Notes: generated by a model not told the origin, from the letters alone. Shown: positions 15,658 through 25,027, numbered from the stretch's first letter. The stretch: 58,352 bases of DNA from Nitrospira sp. (GCA_005116965.1 SWDG01000006.1:84082-142433), one strand, 5' to 3'. A program made the numbers and translations.

Positions 15658-16491
15658 ATGGTCAATCCCTACACTATCCATCCGGCGACCATCGTGCAGA
15701 AGATTCAGGAAGCCGAAGACATCAATACCTATCGCTTGCAGCTCGTGGATGAGCAGGCGCGGGAACATTTTCGTTTCAAGGCCGGCCAGTTCAATATGGT
15801 CTACGTGTTTGGCGTCGGCGAAGTGGCGATTTCCATCGTGTCGGATCCGGATGAGCCGGAGTTGCTGGCCCATACAATTCGTGCCGTAGGTCGGGTTACA
15901 AAAGCGATTGCTGGTCTCCAGCAGGGTGATGTCTTGGGAATCCGTGGTCCATTCGGACAAGGCTGGCCGCTGGAAGAAGCACGAGGGCGGAACGTGGTGA
16001 TTGTCACTGGCGGTTTGGGATGTGCTCCAGTGGTGGCAGCCATCGAATATATTTTTAAGCGGCGCGAGCAGTATGGCTCAATTAAGATCCTTCACGGCGT
16101 CAAGACGCCGCATGACTTGCTCTATCGCGAACGGTTCAAATCATGGGGGCGATTTCCCGACACCGAGGTGTTGTTGACGAGCGGTCAACCGGACAAGGCC
16201 TGGCACTATCACATTGGTGTGGTGACAGAGCTGTTCGAGCGCGTGACGATCGATCCTGGGAACAGTATCGTGCTGATGTGCGGACCAGAGATCATGATGC
16301 GTCTGGGCGTGCCCATCTTGATGAGACGCGGCATTCCGGAGACGGCTATCTATCTATCGCTGGAACGGCATATGGAATGTGGGATCGGTCTCTGCGGCCA
16401 TTGCCAGATGGGGCCCTACTTTCTGTGCAAAGATGGGCCCGTCATGCGCTATGACCGAGTGGCGCAATGGCTGGGCCGAACAGGAGTGTGA
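15658..16491 (+). CDS. hyhG: Group 3b [NiFe] hydrogenase gamma subunit (FAD/NAD(P) reductase)
   Basis: 277 residues of the ferredoxin-NADP reductase type: FAD domain with FRFKAGQFNMVYVFGVGEV and ISIVSDP, NAD(P)-binding loop VVIVTGGLGCAPVVAAIEY, and the C-terminal 2Fe-2S ligands in ERHMECGIGLCGHCQMGPYF plus a later Cys (LCKDGP). This is the subunit that exchanges electrons with NAD(P)H. It lies between hyhB and hyhS with short gaps (4 and 9 bases), a single transcription unit. Confidence 0.93.
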   Translation: MVNPYTIHPATIVQKIQEAEDINTYRLQLVDEQAREHFRFKAGQFNMVYVFGVGEVAISIVSDPDEPELLAHTIRAVGRVTKAIAGLQQGDVLGIRGPFGQGWPLEEARGRNVVIVTGGLGCAPVVAAIEYIFKRREQYGSIKILHGVKTPHDLLYRERFKSWGRFPDTEVLLTSGQPDKAWHYHIGVVTELFERVTIDPGNSIVLMCGPEIMMRLGVPILMRRGIPETAIYLSLERHMECGIGLCGHCQMGPYFLCKDGPVMRYDRVAQWLGRTGV

Positions 16492-16500
16492 AGCGAAACA

Positions 16501-17325
16501 ATGTCCAAGCTGGAGGCACCGCGAAAACGCCCTAGACTGGCGGTCTTCAAGTTCGCCTCCTGCGACGGGTGCCAGCTCAGCATTTTGAATCTTGAGGACG
16601 ACCTGCTGGCATTGGGGCAGGCGCTGGATATCGTCTATTTCCCGGAAGCCTCCAGCGCCATGAATCCGGGTCCCTACGATATCGCATTGGTAGAAGGATC
16701 AATCACCACTGACGAGGATGCGCATCGCATTCTCACCGTTCGACAACAGGCGAAGGTGCTGATCACGATCGGGGCCTGCGCAACCACAGGCGGTATTCAG
16801 GCGTTGCGCAACTGGGCCGATATCGAGGCGTTTAAACAGGCGGTCTATCCCAGGCCGGACTATATCCAGAGTCTCAGCACCTCCACTCCCATCTCGGAAC
16901 ATGTCCACGTGGACTTCGAATTGTGGGGTTGTCCGATCGAGAAGGGCCAACTCCTGCGCGTCATTACGGATCTGGTGGGCGGAGTCCAGCCTCGTGTGCC
17001 CGCCGACAGTGTCTGTCTGGAGTGTAAGCGGCAAGGACATGTCTGTGTACTGGTTGCGAAGGGGCTGCCTTGTCTCGGGCCAGTCACGCGAACCGGCTGC
17101 GGGGCGATCTGTCCGGCTATGGGGCGGGACTGTTACGGCTGTTTTGGGCCAAGTGAAGGAGCAAGAAAAGGACCAGGCCTTCCACCGAACACCACTTCGC
17201 TGGCGAGGCACTTTCATGACGAATTACAGCTGATCCCGGTCGAGGTCCTGCGACGATTTCGCGGTATCAACGGCGCTGTCGAGCCCTTTCGGAATGAAAG
17301 CAGGGTCTGGGAGAACAAGCGGTAA
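16501..17325 (+). CDS. hyhS: Group 3b [NiFe] hydrogenase small (delta) subunit
   Basis: 274 residues. The proximal cluster ligand motif is [17 protein letters not shown] near residues 20-30, then [26 protein letters not shown] with the second Cys, and CPIEKGQLL with a third. Further Cys residues ([33 protein letters not shown]) supply additional clusters, as in group 3 small subunits. It lacks a twin-Arg signal, so the enzyme is cytoplasmic. It relays electrons between the nickel-iron subunit and hyhB/hyhG. Confidence 0.94.
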   Translation: MSKLEAPRKRPRLAVFKFASCDGCQLSILNLEDDLLALGQALDIVYFPEASSAMNPGPYDIALVEGSITTDEDAHRILTVRQQAKVLITIGACATTGGIQALRNWADIEAFKQAVYPRPDYIQSLSTSTPISEHVHVDFELWGCPIEKGQLLRVITDLVGGVQPRVPADSVCLECKRQGHVCVLVAKGLPCLGPVTRTGCGAICPAMGRDCYGCFGPSEGARKGPGLPPNTTSLARHFHDELQLIPVEVLRRFRGINGAVEPFRNESRVWENKR

Positions 17326-17339
17326 AAGGTGAGGAGAGA

Positions 17340-18656
17340 GTGACGGGCAAACAAGAGTCGAAGAGCACGAGAACTATTGCCGTCGATCTAGTCGCGCGCG
17401 TGGAAGGCGAAGGCGCCCTTCGCGTCACTGTGAAAGATGGAACGGTCCAGGATGTGGAGCTCAAGATCTTTGAGCCACCGAGGTTTTTTGAGGCATTCTT
17501 GCAAGGGCGGCATTACAGCGAAGTGCCGGATATCGTCGCGCGGATCTGCGGCATTTGCCCCGTGGCGTATCAGATGAGCGCGGTCCATGCGCTCGAACAG
17601 ATTTTTGGCCTGCAAGTCGACGGTGCACTGCGGGACCTGCGGAGGCTTATCTACTGCGGCGAATGGATCGAGAGCCATGCCCTGCATGTGTACCTGCTCC
17701 AGGCGCCTGATTTTCTCGGGTATGACAGCGGCATTGCGATGGCAAAGGATCATCCGGCTGTGGTGACCCGAGGCTTGCGGCTCAAGAAGGCCGGCAATGC
17801 GATCATGACATTGTTGGGTGGCCGTTCCGTGCATCCGGTCTCCGTGAAGGTGGGTGGTTTCTCTCGGGTGCCGCTGAAGCGTGAGTTGGAAGCGTTGAAG
17901 GCTGACCTGTTATGGGCTCGCGATGCGGCGATCGAGACGGTACGCTGGGTCGCGGATTTCGACTATCCCGATTTTATGCCTGACTACACATATGTCGCGC
18001 TTCGTCGCCCTGATGAGTATCCTTTCAATGAAGGTCAGGTTGCTGTATCCAGTGGGCTGCAGATTTCGGCAAACGAGTTCGAACAACATTTCACCGAACA
18101 TCAAGTAGCCTACTCCAACGCGCTCCACTGCACGTTACACGGCTCCTCCTATTTGGTCGGTCCGCTGGCCAGGCTGAACTTGAATTACGAGCATCTCACG
18201 CCATTGGCTAAACAAGTGCTGGCCGACAGGAGACTCTCACTGCCGCTTCGCAATCCGTTTCACGGGATCATTGCACGCTCGGTCGAAATCCTCTACGCAC
18301 TGGAAGAATCCTTACGGCTCATCGAACGATATGAGCCGCCACCCGTATCGGCGCTGCCTGTCGTTGTTCGACCAGGCATCGGTATGGCCTGCACGGAAGC
18401 GCCCCGGGGGATTCTGTACCATCTGTACCGGATTGATGGCGACGGTGTGATTCGTGAAGCTAAGATTGTCCCTCCCACCTCGCAGAACCAATCTCGGATC
18501 GAGCAAGATTTGCGCCTGTTCATGCCACGCCTATTGCATCTTCCCGATCAGGAGGTGGCGTTGGCCTGTGAGCGGGTCATCCGTTGTTACGATCCCTGTA
18601 TTTCCTGCGCGACGCATTTTCTGAATCTGGATATCACACGGGAAGGGGCAGCGTGA
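17340..18656 (+). CDS. hyhL: Group 3b [NiFe] hydrogenase large (alpha) subunit
   Basis: 438 residues from GTG 17340. It has the N-terminal nickel-ligand motif RICGICP with Cys 70 and Cys 73, and the C-terminal motif [13 protein letters not shown] with Cys 420 and Cys 423. About 15 residues follow the last ligand, fitting a C-terminal peptide removed by the maturation protease encoded next. [18 protein letters not shown] at the start is also typical. With hyhBGS this makes a bidirectional NAD(P)-linked hydrogenase, often able to reduce elemental sulfur or polysulfide in the purified enzyme; the reaction in this organism is unknown. Confidence 0.96.
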   Translation: MTGKQESKSTRTIAVDLVARVEGEGALRVTVKDGTVQDVELKIFEPPRFFEAFLQGRHYSEVPDIVARICGICPVAYQMSAVHALEQIFGLQVDGALRDLRRLIYCGEWIESHALHVYLLQAPDFLGYDSGIAMAKDHPAVVTRGLRLKKAGNAIMTLLGGRSVHPVSVKVGGFSRVPLKRELEALKADLLWARDAAIETVRWVADFDYPDFMPDYTYVALRRPDEYPFNEGQVAVSSGLQISANEFEQHFTEHQVAYSNALHCTLHGSSYLVGPLARLNLNYEHLTPLAKQVLADRRLSLPLRNPFHGIIARSVEILYALEESLRLIERYEPPPVSALPVVVRPGIGMACTEAPRGILYHLYRIDGDGVIREAKIVPPTSQNQSRIEQDLRLFMPRLLHLPDQEVALACERVIRCYDPCISCATHFLNLDITREGAA

Positions 18657-19135
18657 AGAAAGACAGTCCTCATTCATCCGCTATTCGGATCATCGGTCTT
18701 GGTAATGATATGCGAGGCGACGACGCGGTCGGACTCGTGGCGGCTCGCCGAATTCGTCAAGCAATCGGCAACCATGCTCAGGTCATCGAAGCGGAGATGG
18801 CAGGAGTTGACCTCATTGAGTTGATGAAGGGGGCGCATAGCGTGATGCTCATCGATGCCGCGCGCAGCGGACAAGCCCCTGGCACGATCCATCGGCTCGA
18901 TGCTTCAGCCAGCCCGATCGGTGCCCAGATCTTTCCTCGATCGAGCCATGCATTTGGCACCATAGATGCGCTGGAGCTGGCTCGCGCGATGGGAGTGCTA
19001 CCCGCTACCGTGATTGTGTATGGAGTTGAAGTAGACAACACGGACGCAGGCCAACCGCTCTCGCCTTTGGTGGCCACAGCATTGGACGAAGTCGTGGCGC
19101 GGATTGTCCAAGACTGTGAAGCGCACCATGCATGA
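18653..19135 (+). CDS. Hydrogenase maturation endopeptidase
   Basis: 160 residues from GTG 18653, which overlaps the hyhL stop; a longer frame would run into hyhL. The family motif [20 protein letters not shown] carries the first nickel-binding acidic residue, then [13 protein letters not shown] with the Glu/Asp site and [16 protein letters not shown] with the His. It clips the C-terminal peptide of the large subunit after nickel insertion. It overlaps hypA by eight bases. Confidence 0.92.
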   Translation: MKKDSPHSSAIRIIGLGNDMRGDDAVGLVAARRIRQAIGNHAQVIEAEMAGVDLIELMKGAHSVMLIDAARSGQAPGTIHRLDASASPIGAQIFPRSSHAFGTIDALELARAMGVLPATVIVYGVEVDNTDAGQPLSPLVATALDEVVARIVQDCEAHHA

Positions 19136-19481
19136 ACTCCACCTCATGAGGCAAGTCGTGAAGACTGTGGAGGCGGAGTTAGATCGAACGAAAAGGGCAA
19201 AGCTTTCAGTCGTGCGACTGAAAGTCAGCGCGTTCTCGCATCTGCTCTCTCACGATCACGCCACACTCCAGACGACATTTGGGTTGGCCGCTCGCGGTAC
19301 GAAAGCTGAAGGCGCGGAGCTGGAGGTTATTCCTGCTCCAAGTTATGTCTGGTGTCCTGCATGCAAGAGGGGCACGGTCGTTACGGAGTTGGATGACACC
19401 TGTTCGGCTTGCGGAGGACTGGTGATCGCGGATCCATCCATGCCAGAAGTCGTGCTCCACGAACTGGTGGTTCAGGAATGA
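19128..19481 (+). CDS. hypA: Hydrogenase nickel-insertion protein HypA
   Basis: 117 residues starting [11 protein letters not shown], with the N-terminal Met-His-Glu nickel site, and two CxxC zinc knuckles (WCPACKRGT and TCSACGG). HypA delivers nickel to the large subunit, usually with the GTPase HypB. No hypB is present in this window, which is notable. It overlaps hypF by four bases (ATGA). Confidence 0.93.
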   Translation: MHELHLMRQVVKTVEAELDRTKRAKLSVVRLKVSAFSHLLSHDHATLQTTFGLAARGTKAEGAELEVIPAPSYVWCPACKRGTVVTELDDTCSACGGLVIADPSMPEVVLHELVVQE

Positions 19482-21862
19482 GAAAGGTCCTGGCTCAGCG
19501 CGTGCAGGTCAATGTGGAAGGAACGGTGCAGGGTGTGGGGTTCCGCCCGTTTGTCTATAGACTCGCGCAAGAGCTTGAGCTGACTGGATGGGTGCAGAAC
19601 ACGAGGAGCGGTGTGCTGATCGAAGTGGAAGGAGACTCGTTGGCTGTAGAAACATTTCTCCAACGGCTTCGGGCCGACGTCCCGACCACAGCTTCTGTGG
19701 ATGCGATGAGCACAACTCTCGTTCCGGCGCTCGACGAGACGGGATTTTCCATTGTCCCCTGTGCTGAATCGGGTCAGCGCACGCTTGTCATTCCCCCGGA
19801 CTTAGCCACCTGCGAAGACTGCCGGCGCGAACTCATGGATCGTCGTGATCGTCGGTTTCAGTATCCATTTCTCACCTGCACGCAGTGCGGCCCACGCTAT
19901 AGCTTGCTCACGGCGATCCCATATGAGCGATCCAACACGACCATGGCAGGCTTCGATCTCTGTCTGGCCTGCCGTATTGAATATTCCACAGAATCAGATC
20001 GGCGATTTCATGCGGAACCGATCGCCTGTCCCACTTGTGGTCCACACCTGAGTTTGTGGGATGAGGAAGGGCATGAAATTTCGGGCCCTGAGGATGCCTT
20101 GCAGAAGGCTCACGTCATGCTCGATCAAGGACTTATTGTTGCAGTGAAAGGATTGGGCGGTTTCCAACTTTGGGTCGATGCCAGATCAGAGGAGGCTGTC
20201 CGACGTTTACGTGATCGGAAACGCAGGCTGGAGAAACCCTTCGGGGTGTTGTTCTCTTCGATTGATGCGATCAGAGCCTATTGTCTGTTGTCGTCAGACG
20301 AGGAAGCGCTCCTCTGCTCGCCGCAAGCACCGATCGTCTTGGCCCGCAAGCGGCGAGATGCAGTCCTTGCCGATGCCGTGGCGCCGAGCAATCCTTATCT
20401 GGGTGTGATGTTGCCGGCAACGCCGCTGCACCATCTCTTGATGGCGTCGCTCCAGCGGCCCATGGTGGCCACGAGCGGCAATCGATCCGAAGAACCGATT
20501 GTGACCGATGAGCGAGAAGCCTTGGTTCGACTGAAAGGGATCGCCGATGCACTGCTTGTGCATGATCGGTCGATCGCGAGGCCGGTGGATGATTCGGTGG
20601 TGCTGGTGGTTCCCGGAAAAGTTCAGTCGGTGGATGGGGAACAAAAGGAAAAACCAAGAGCCGATGTAATGATCATCCGGCGGGCGCGAGGCTATGCACC
20701 TCAGGCCATTCGATGGACTGATGGCCTAGCAAATGAGGCGCAAGGTCCGATCCTCGCTGTGGGCGGACATCTCAAGAACACTGTCGCTCTGCTGACGGGC
20801 AATCGTGTTCTGCTCAGCCAACATCTCGGTGATCTTTCTACCCTGGAAGCGGACAGAGCCTTCCGACAGGCTGTCGAGGATCTCCAACAGTTGCTTCATG
20901 TCACACCGCAGGCCATCGCCTGTGATCTCCACCCTGATTATCGTTCGACGAGCTTTGCGCGAGAACTGGCTGCGACCCTCTCCGTACCGTTAATTCCCGT
21001 ACAGCACCACCATGCCCATGTGGCCTCTTGCATGGCCGAACACCAACTTGACGGCGAGGTTCTTGGTGTCGCCTGGGATGGAGCTGGCTATGGAGGAGAC
21101 GGCCAGGTGTGGGGTGGAGAATTCTTGATCGCAAGTTACCGGCAGTTCACTCGGTTTGCCTCCCTCAAACCTTTTCGGTTGTTGGGCGGAGAAGCGGCCA
21201 TGAAGGAGCCGGGCCGATCCGCCGCTGCTGTCCTGTGGGAACTCATGGGAGAAGAGATGCTGACGCTTTCTCTTTCTTCTTGGAAAGTGACAGACAATCA
21301 GCGCGCGCAGTTGGTGAGCGTACTCAGATCTGGCGTCGCGTCACCTTGGACCACAAGCATGGGGCGGCTGTTCGATGCCGTGGCATCGCTCACGGGCCTC
21401 TGTCACCAGGCATCCTTTGAAGGGCAGGCGGCCATGGGCGTTCAGTTTGCTGCGGAGCAAGAAGTGGAGGCTGGTGGAGTCACGGTCGAAGGATATCCAA
21501 TGGATCTGGTGCCCAGTGATAGTCCAGACACCAAGTGGACGGTCGATTGGCGTCCCATGGTGAGCGCCATGCTGGACGAGCTTCGCCGAGGCTGTCGTCT
21601 TGAGCGCATTGCCGCGCGCTTTCATGTCGGTCTTGCCGCGGTGACTGTGCGTGTTGCCCAGGCGGCTGGTCTCCCCCGCGTCGCCTTGACCGGCGGCTGT
21701 TTTCAAAATCGGCTGCTCCTGTCGCTGGTCAGGCGACAATTAGAGGGGGCGGGGTTCAGGGCCTATAGCCATGCGCTGGTACCACCCAATGACGGCGGAC
21801 TGTCTCTTGGGCAGGCAGTGGTTGCTGCGCACCGCCTCAATGATGTTCAGCAAGAAAGGTAG
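19478..21862 (+). CDS. hypF: Carbamoyltransferase HypF
   Basis: 794 residues from ATG 19478. Acylphosphatase domain (1-95) contains VEGTVQGVGFRPFVYRLAQE. Two zinc-finger-like clusters follow (CEDCRRELMDRRDRRF, TCTQCGPRYS, CLACRIEY, CPTCGPHLS), then a YrdC-type domain (VKGLGGFQLWVDARSEEAVR) and a Kae1-like C-terminal domain with HHHAHVASCMAEH. HypF makes thiocarboxamide on HypE from carbamoyl phosphate, the source of the cyanide ligands on the iron. In-frame upstream extension overlaps hypA and is not used. Confidence 0.95.
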   Translation: MRKVLAQRVQVNVEGTVQGVGFRPFVYRLAQELELTGWVQNTRSGVLIEVEGDSLAVETFLQRLRADVPTTASVDAMSTTLVPALDETGFSIVPCAESGQRTLVIPPDLATCEDCRRELMDRRDRRFQYPFLTCTQCGPRYSLLTAIPYERSNTTMAGFDLCLACRIEYSTESDRRFHAEPIACPTCGPHLSLWDEEGHEISGPEDALQKAHVMLDQGLIVAVKGLGGFQLWVDARSEEAVRRLRDRKRRLEKPFGVLFSSIDAIRAYCLLSSDEEALLCSPQAPIVLARKRRDAVLADAVAPSNPYLGVMLPATPLHHLLMASLQRPMVATSGNRSEEPIVTDEREALVRLKGIADALLVHDRSIARPVDDSVVLVVPGKVQSVDGEQKEKPRADVMIIRRARGYAPQAIRWTDGLANEAQGPILAVGGHLKNTVALLTGNRVLLSQHLGDLSTLEADRAFRQAVEDLQQLLHVTPQAIACDLHPDYRSTSFARELAATLSVPLIPVQHHHAHVASCMAEHQLDGEVLGVAWDGAGYGGDGQVWGGEFLIASYRQFTRFASLKPFRLLGGEAAMKEPGRSAAAVLWELMGEEMLTLSLSSWKVTDNQRAQLVSVLRSGVASPWTTSMGRLFDAVASLTGLCHQASFEGQAAMGVQFAAEQEVEAGGVTVEGYPMDLVPSDSPDTKWTVDWRPMVSAMLDELRRGCRLERIAARFHVGLAAVTVRVAQAAGLPRVALTGGCFQNRLLLSLVRRQLEGAGFRAYSHALVPPNDGGLSLGQAVVAAHRLNDVQQER

Positions 21863-21870
21863 AGCACACG

Positions 21871-22119
21871 ATGTGTCTCGCAGTCCCAGGACAAGTCCTG
21901 ACTATTGAGGATGACACGCTTCGCACGGCGACGGTGTCATTCGGCGGCGTTACCAAATCCGTTTCATTGGCTCTGGTCCCGGAAGCGGGAATCGGTGACT
22001 ACGTGATCGTCCATGTCGGCTTTGCCATCAGCAGACTGGACGAGGAAGCCGCGCGACGAACATTGGAAACCTACGCCGACCTGGTGGCCTTAGAATTGCC
22101 AGAGGGGACCGAGCATTGA
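21871..22119 (+). CDS. hypC: Hydrogenase assembly chaperone HypC
   Basis: 82 residues beginning MCLAVPGQVL, with the essential N-terminal Cys 2 that binds the Fe(CN)2CO unit, and DYVIVHVGFAISRLDEEAA in the C-terminal half. It works with HypD. Its usual partner hypD lies 7 kb downstream, separated by accessory genes. A decayed second copy sits at about 22.8 kb. Confidence 0.95.
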   Translation: MCLAVPGQVLTIEDDTLRTATVSFGGVTKSVSLALVPEAGIGDYVIVHVGFAISRLDEEAARRTLETYADLVALELPEGTEH

Positions 22120-22189
22120 GCAACGGCCACGACGTGTTATGCCGGTCCGACTATGAATCGATCTTAACTGGTTCCCAGCCGCATCTCAT

Positions 22190-22244
22190 TGGAACGCCAC
22201 AGTCATCGCGTTATGCTCGGACCATCCGATGGCGTGTGATGAGG
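22190..22244 (+). repeat. Dispersed repeat R1, copy B
   Basis: One of three imperfect copies (others near 25140 and 26998). Shared core: AACGCC, about nine bases, GCG then TTATGCTCG and a GATGGCGTGT tail. In this copy the tail reads GATGGCGTGTGATG. It lies about 85 bases before the cupin gene. Tail-only relatives occur at 22131-22145 and 25771-25789. Confidence 0.5.
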
Positions 22245-22328
22245 ATGAAACGAGGCAGGTTCGGCTCCATATGGAGGTCGGCCTAAACATTGGTGAGCTG
22301 CCATACTCCACATTTCCCCGGGACCGAA

Positions 22329-22709
22329 ATGTCGAAATCCACCACCACCTACTGGAACCCGTTGGCTCCCGACCAACGAACCCGCTGGACTCCCATCAAA
22401 GGTCTGGAGGGGATGGCCGAGGAGATCACGCTGAGTATTGATCCGGTAACAGGCGAATACACCAGACTGACCCGCTTCCTGCCGGGTGCTGATACGTCGG
22501 CGTTCGGAGGAAAGACCCATGCCTACCCGGAGGAAGTCTTCATTGTCAGCGGGCGGCTGTACGACCACGCCTTCGATCGCTGGCTTGAAGCGGGAGAGTA
22601 CGCAAGCCGCCCTCCCGGAGAACGTCATGGTCCATTTAAGACCGATGTCGGGTGTGTGGTGCTCGAAGTGTCATTCCCCAACAGGGTAGCGGGCCGAAAG
22701 AGCTGTTAG
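22329..22709 (+). CDS. Cupin-domain protein
   Basis: 126 residues from ATG 22329. The middle shows a single-domain cupin: PGADTSAFGGKTHAYPEEVF as the first motif (H and E ligands), VSGRLYDHAF, and a second motif around ASRPPGERHGPF with a conserved His. It resembles ChrR-type or simple metal-binding cupins; substrate unknown. It sits alone between hypC and the decayed hypC copy, preceded by repeat R1 and followed by repeat R2. Confidence 0.75.
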   Translation: MSKSTTTYWNPLAPDQRTRWTPIKGLEGMAEEITLSIDPVTGEYTRLTRFLPGADTSAFGGKTHAYPEEVFIVSGRLYDHAFDRWLEAGEYASRPPGERHGPFKTDVGCVVLEVSFPNRVAGRKSC

Positions 22710-22712
22710 TAG

Positions 22713-22758
22713 TGAGGAACGCTGGGGCATCCGAAACGGGCTGATCGCCATTCTGAAG
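22713..22758 (+). repeat. Dispersed repeat R2, copy 1
   Basis: About 45 bases match the segment at 25834-25880 at roughly three of four positions. The best core is CATCCGAAACGGGCTGATCG here against CGTCCGAAGCGGGTAGATCG there. It lies between the cupin gene and the hypC remnant. It does not code recognisably in either place. Confidence 0.5.
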
Positions 22759-22782
22759 TTGCACGCTGACCTTAATTGGCAA

Positions 22783-22990
22783 TTCTGAGGATGACACACT
22801 TCACCCCTCGACCCTGTCATTCGGTGGAGTGACCAAAACCGTCTCATTTGGCGTTGGTGCTTGAACCGGGTGTCGGCGACTATCTCATTGTCCATGTCGG
22901 CTTTGCCTCAGCAACCTGGATGAGGAAGCAGCACGCCGAACATTGGCGACCTACGCCAACCTGGCAGCGTCAGAGCTGACTGAGGACTGA
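22783..22990 (+). pseudogene. Decayed second hypC (3' three-quarters)
   Basis: Nucleotides run parallel to the intact hypC from its codon 13 or so onward, but interrupted by indels. Read with frame corrections it gives EDDTLHPSTLSFGGVTKTVS, LVLEPGVGDYLIVHVGFA and LDEEAARRTLATYANLAASE. Intact HypC has the equivalent residues in the same order. The N-terminus (MCLAVPG, with the essential Cys) is missing. An extra base near 22846 and missing bases near 22908 break the frame. The divergence from the intact copy shows it is not a recent duplicate. Confidence 0.85.
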
Positions 22991-23180
22991 ATGCTGTTGG
23001 CTGAACATGTGTACATTGCGGAGAAATTGATAAAACCATGCGACTTGCTTGGTCTTCATCCGAAAACACCTGTGCAATTATGCTGCACGAAGCGAGGGTG
23101 TGGGTTTTATGCAGACCATGATAGGCTAGAGGTAGGCTGCATGACTCGATAGTAAGACACCGTGGTTCAAAGGAGCCATA

Positions 23181-23465
23181 ATGAAACTTGGATTTGAATG
23201 GGATGATGAGAAAGCCAAAGCGAATTTCAAGAAACACAGAGTCGGTTTTGATGAAGCCACCACCGTTTTCACCGATCCCTTTTCAGTCACCATTCCTGAC
23301 CCCAAGCACTCAGCAGATGAACAACGGTACGTTGACATTGGAAATTCCGACAAGGGGCGTGCGTTGGTAGTGGTCTATGCTGAACGTGGCTCGAATATAC
23401 GCATTATCAGTTGTCGAAAGGCAACTCCATCGGAGCGGATGCTTTATGAAGAAGGCAATGAGTAA
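23181..23465 (+). CDS. brnT: BrnT-family toxin, second copy in window
   Basis: 94 residues: FEWDDEKAKANFKKHRVGF, then FDEATTVFTDPFSVTIPDPK, SADEQRYVDIGNSDKGRALV, VVYAERGSNIRIISCRKATP and SERMLYEE. All BrnT landmarks are present, including the terminal ERxxYE. It overlaps its antitoxin gene. It shares little sequence with the copy at 4.9 kb, so the two modules came in separately. Confidence 0.9.
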   Translation: MKLGFEWDDEKAKANFKKHRVGFDEATTVFTDPFSVTIPDPKHSADEQRYVDIGNSDKGRALVVVYAERGSNIRIISCRKATPSERMLYEEGNE

Positions 23466-23742
23466 AATGGCACAGACGGAGGACGCCGATATGCGTAGTG
23501 AATACGATTTTAGAGGTGGGGTGCGTGGCAAGCACTACAAATCCATGCGAGCTGGGTATACCATCACGATCCATAATGCGGACGGTACACGTACTGTTAA
23601 GGAGGTCCTGCCGAAAGAAGGTACCGTTGTGCTTGAGCCGGATATTCGGCCGTATTTTCCAGACTCGGATTCTGTGAATAGGACGTTACGGTGTCTTATT
23701 CCACTACTGCCCCCAAAGCGCAGAGCAAAAGTGAAAGCCTGA
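23446..23742 (+). CDS. Antitoxin of the BrnT module
   Basis: 98 residues from ATG 23446, starting inside brnT (20-base overlap); ATG 23458 is also possible. The middle reads SEYDFRGGVRGKHYKSMRAG, the YDF-x-GGVRGKY pattern of a large antitoxin family found with BrnT/RelE-type toxins. It lacks the RHH motif seen in the 5.1 kb antitoxin. It is expected to bind and neutralise the toxin; DNA binding is unproven. Confidence 0.8.
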   Translation: MKKAMSKMAQTEDADMRSEYDFRGGVRGKHYKSMRAGYTITIHNADGTRTVKEVLPKEGTVVLEPDIRPYFPDSDSVNRTLRCLIPLLPPKRRAKVKA

Positions 23743-23809
23743 CAAGCGGGTAGGGGCCACCACGAGAATTACAGGACTCCAGGCACAACCAAACTACGTA
23801 CTCTCCATT

Positions 23810-24019
23810 GTGGCGGATGATGGCCGGGTTGGCCGGTTTGATGTCAGCCCTTATCTACAGTACGAGGCGTTCGAGGCGCTTCGAGACGAGACCGAATTTA
23901 AGAAGGTTGTCAATGGCGGGTATTTTGTCGAATGGAATTGTGGGGCCGACTTGTCAGCGGACACGATCGAGGCGCGGTGGCAGGTGGTTGAAAAAGTAGC
24001 CCGGCAAACAACCGCCTAA
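23810..24019 (+). CDS. DUF2442-type small protein, start uncertain
   Basis: 69 residues from the GTG shown. The frame is open further left and reads RITGLQAQPNYVLSI just before it, matching the usual N-terminus of DUF2442 proteins, but no ATG, GTG or TTG is present there. FDVSPYLQYEAFEALRDETE and FVEWNCGADLSADTIEARW are the family core. DUF2442 proteins are often encoded beside DUF4160 partners in toxin-antitoxin-like pairs; no such partner is here. The start codon may have been lost. Confidence 0.65.
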   Translation: MADDGRVGRFDVSPYLQYEAFEALRDETEFKKVVNGGYFVEWNCGADLSADTIEARWQVVEKVARQTTA

Positions 24020-24072
24020 CAAATCGCTCCAGCGTATTCTGATCTTATTTCTCCAGACCGAGGGTTTCAACC

Positions 24073-24291
24073 ATGAAGCTCAACTATCCTCCGAACACCG
24101 ATTCGCTATTGATCGATCTTTCTGAACGACCGGGCGTGGAAATCCGTGAAGTGTCAGAAGGCGTCGTGCTCGATTACGATTCGAGTGAACGGCTGGTGGG
24201 TATTGATATCGACGATGCTACCAACAAGGTCGAACTACAAAAAATGATCCTCAGCAAGCTTCCCGGCAAGATCAAAACCGAGGCTGCTTGA
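24073..24291 (+). CDS. DUF2283-family protein
   Basis: 72 residues: LNYPPNTDSLLIDLSERPGV, then VSEGVVLDYDSSERLVGIDI and a helical tail. This is the DUF2283 pattern (short beta-rich protein, DYDSxxRxVGIDI). Family members usually accompany a small RNase-like toxin; here the nearest is the pair at 24.5-25.0 kb. It stands alone with 180 bases on its right that hold no gene. Confidence 0.78.
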   Translation: MKLNYPPNTDSLLIDLSERPGVEIREVSEGVVLDYDSSERLVGIDIDDATNKVELQKMILSKLPGKIKTEAA

Positions 24292-24479
24292 AAAGCCGCT
24301 TTGACGACTACCGTACCGATGATAGTAGAAAGGCATAGAAGAGATCAGAGGTCTTCAAAACTTGCAATAGCACCAGGCCTGGGTAATACTAAAAAGCCTT
24401 TAACCTGATCAGCTACTGACAATCATGTGGCTGAGTTTCGCGCAGATATAGAATCTTAAGTCCGGAGTGATCAGCAAGC

Positions 24480-24806
24480 GTGGAACCTCTCGCCACACTG
24501 ATTTCCAAACGTGGCGTTTCAGTACGGCTCACGCATGAACGGTGGAGTCACATTGTCGAGTCGCATGATTATCTGGCAGGACACCTCGATCTTGTCGTGG
24601 AAACGGTTGGTGATCCGGATCGTATCGTGACCGGCATCAAAGACGAACTATTGGCGGTCAAGCGTTATGACCAAACCGCGATCGGCGCGAAGCATGTCGT
24701 GGTCGCCTACAAGGAACAGGGGCAGGATGGGTTCGTGATCACAGCGTTCATGACCTCGAAGATCGATAAGCTGCTCAAAAGAGGCATCCAATGGCAGAAG
24801 TCATAG
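24480..24806 (+). CDS. Putative small nuclease-like toxin paired with DUF2283
   Basis: 108 residues from GTG 24480. VRLTHERWSHIVESHDYLAG carries the HERWxHIVxxH arrangement, followed by VVETVGDPDRIV, LLAVKRYDQ, HVVVAYKEQ and TAFMTSKIDKLLKRG. The H...H plus beta-sheet order resembles barnase/EndoU/colicin/RelE-fold (BECR) RNases of mobile elements. It overlaps the DUF2283 gene that follows by 16 bases, as toxins commonly do. Nuclease activity is an inference. Confidence 0.6.
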   Translation: MEPLATLISKRGVSVRLTHERWSHIVESHDYLAGHLDLVVETVGDPDRIVTGIKDELLAVKRYDQTAIGAKHVVVAYKEQGQDGFVITAFMTSKIDKLLKRGIQWQKS

Positions 24807-25027
24807 ACATCCTCAGCCTGGTCCCGCACTCATTGAACCTGCGCTCTAACCACCTGTGGCTCGATTACGACGATGAAGCGGATGTGTTGTATATCAGCCT
24901 GAGAAAACCACAGCGGGCGACCGACAGCGAAATGGACGGGCGCTTCGTCTATCATTACGACGGAAACGAACTGGTCGGTGTCACTGTCCTGCATGCTAAA
25001 TCCAGCGCGGGGGCAGACGCCGCCTAG
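24791..25027 (+). CDS. DUF2283-family protein, probable antitoxin
   Basis: 78 residues with LWLDYDDEADVLYISLRKPQ and FVYHYDGNELVGVTVLHA, the DUF2283 core. Overlap with the preceding putative nuclease gene makes this a toxin-antitoxin-like pair. A second DUF2283 gene, less similar, lies at 24.1 kb. A strong hairpin follows the stop by seven bases. Confidence 0.72.
   Translation: MAEVIDILSLVPHSLNLRSNHLWLDYDDEADVLYISLRKPQRATDSEMDGRFVYHYDGNELVGVTVLHAKSSAGADAA

Noticed and set aside
22203-22628. Minus-strand frame opposite the cupin gene
   Set aside because: Shadow of the cupin gene; the + strand has the cupin metal motifs.
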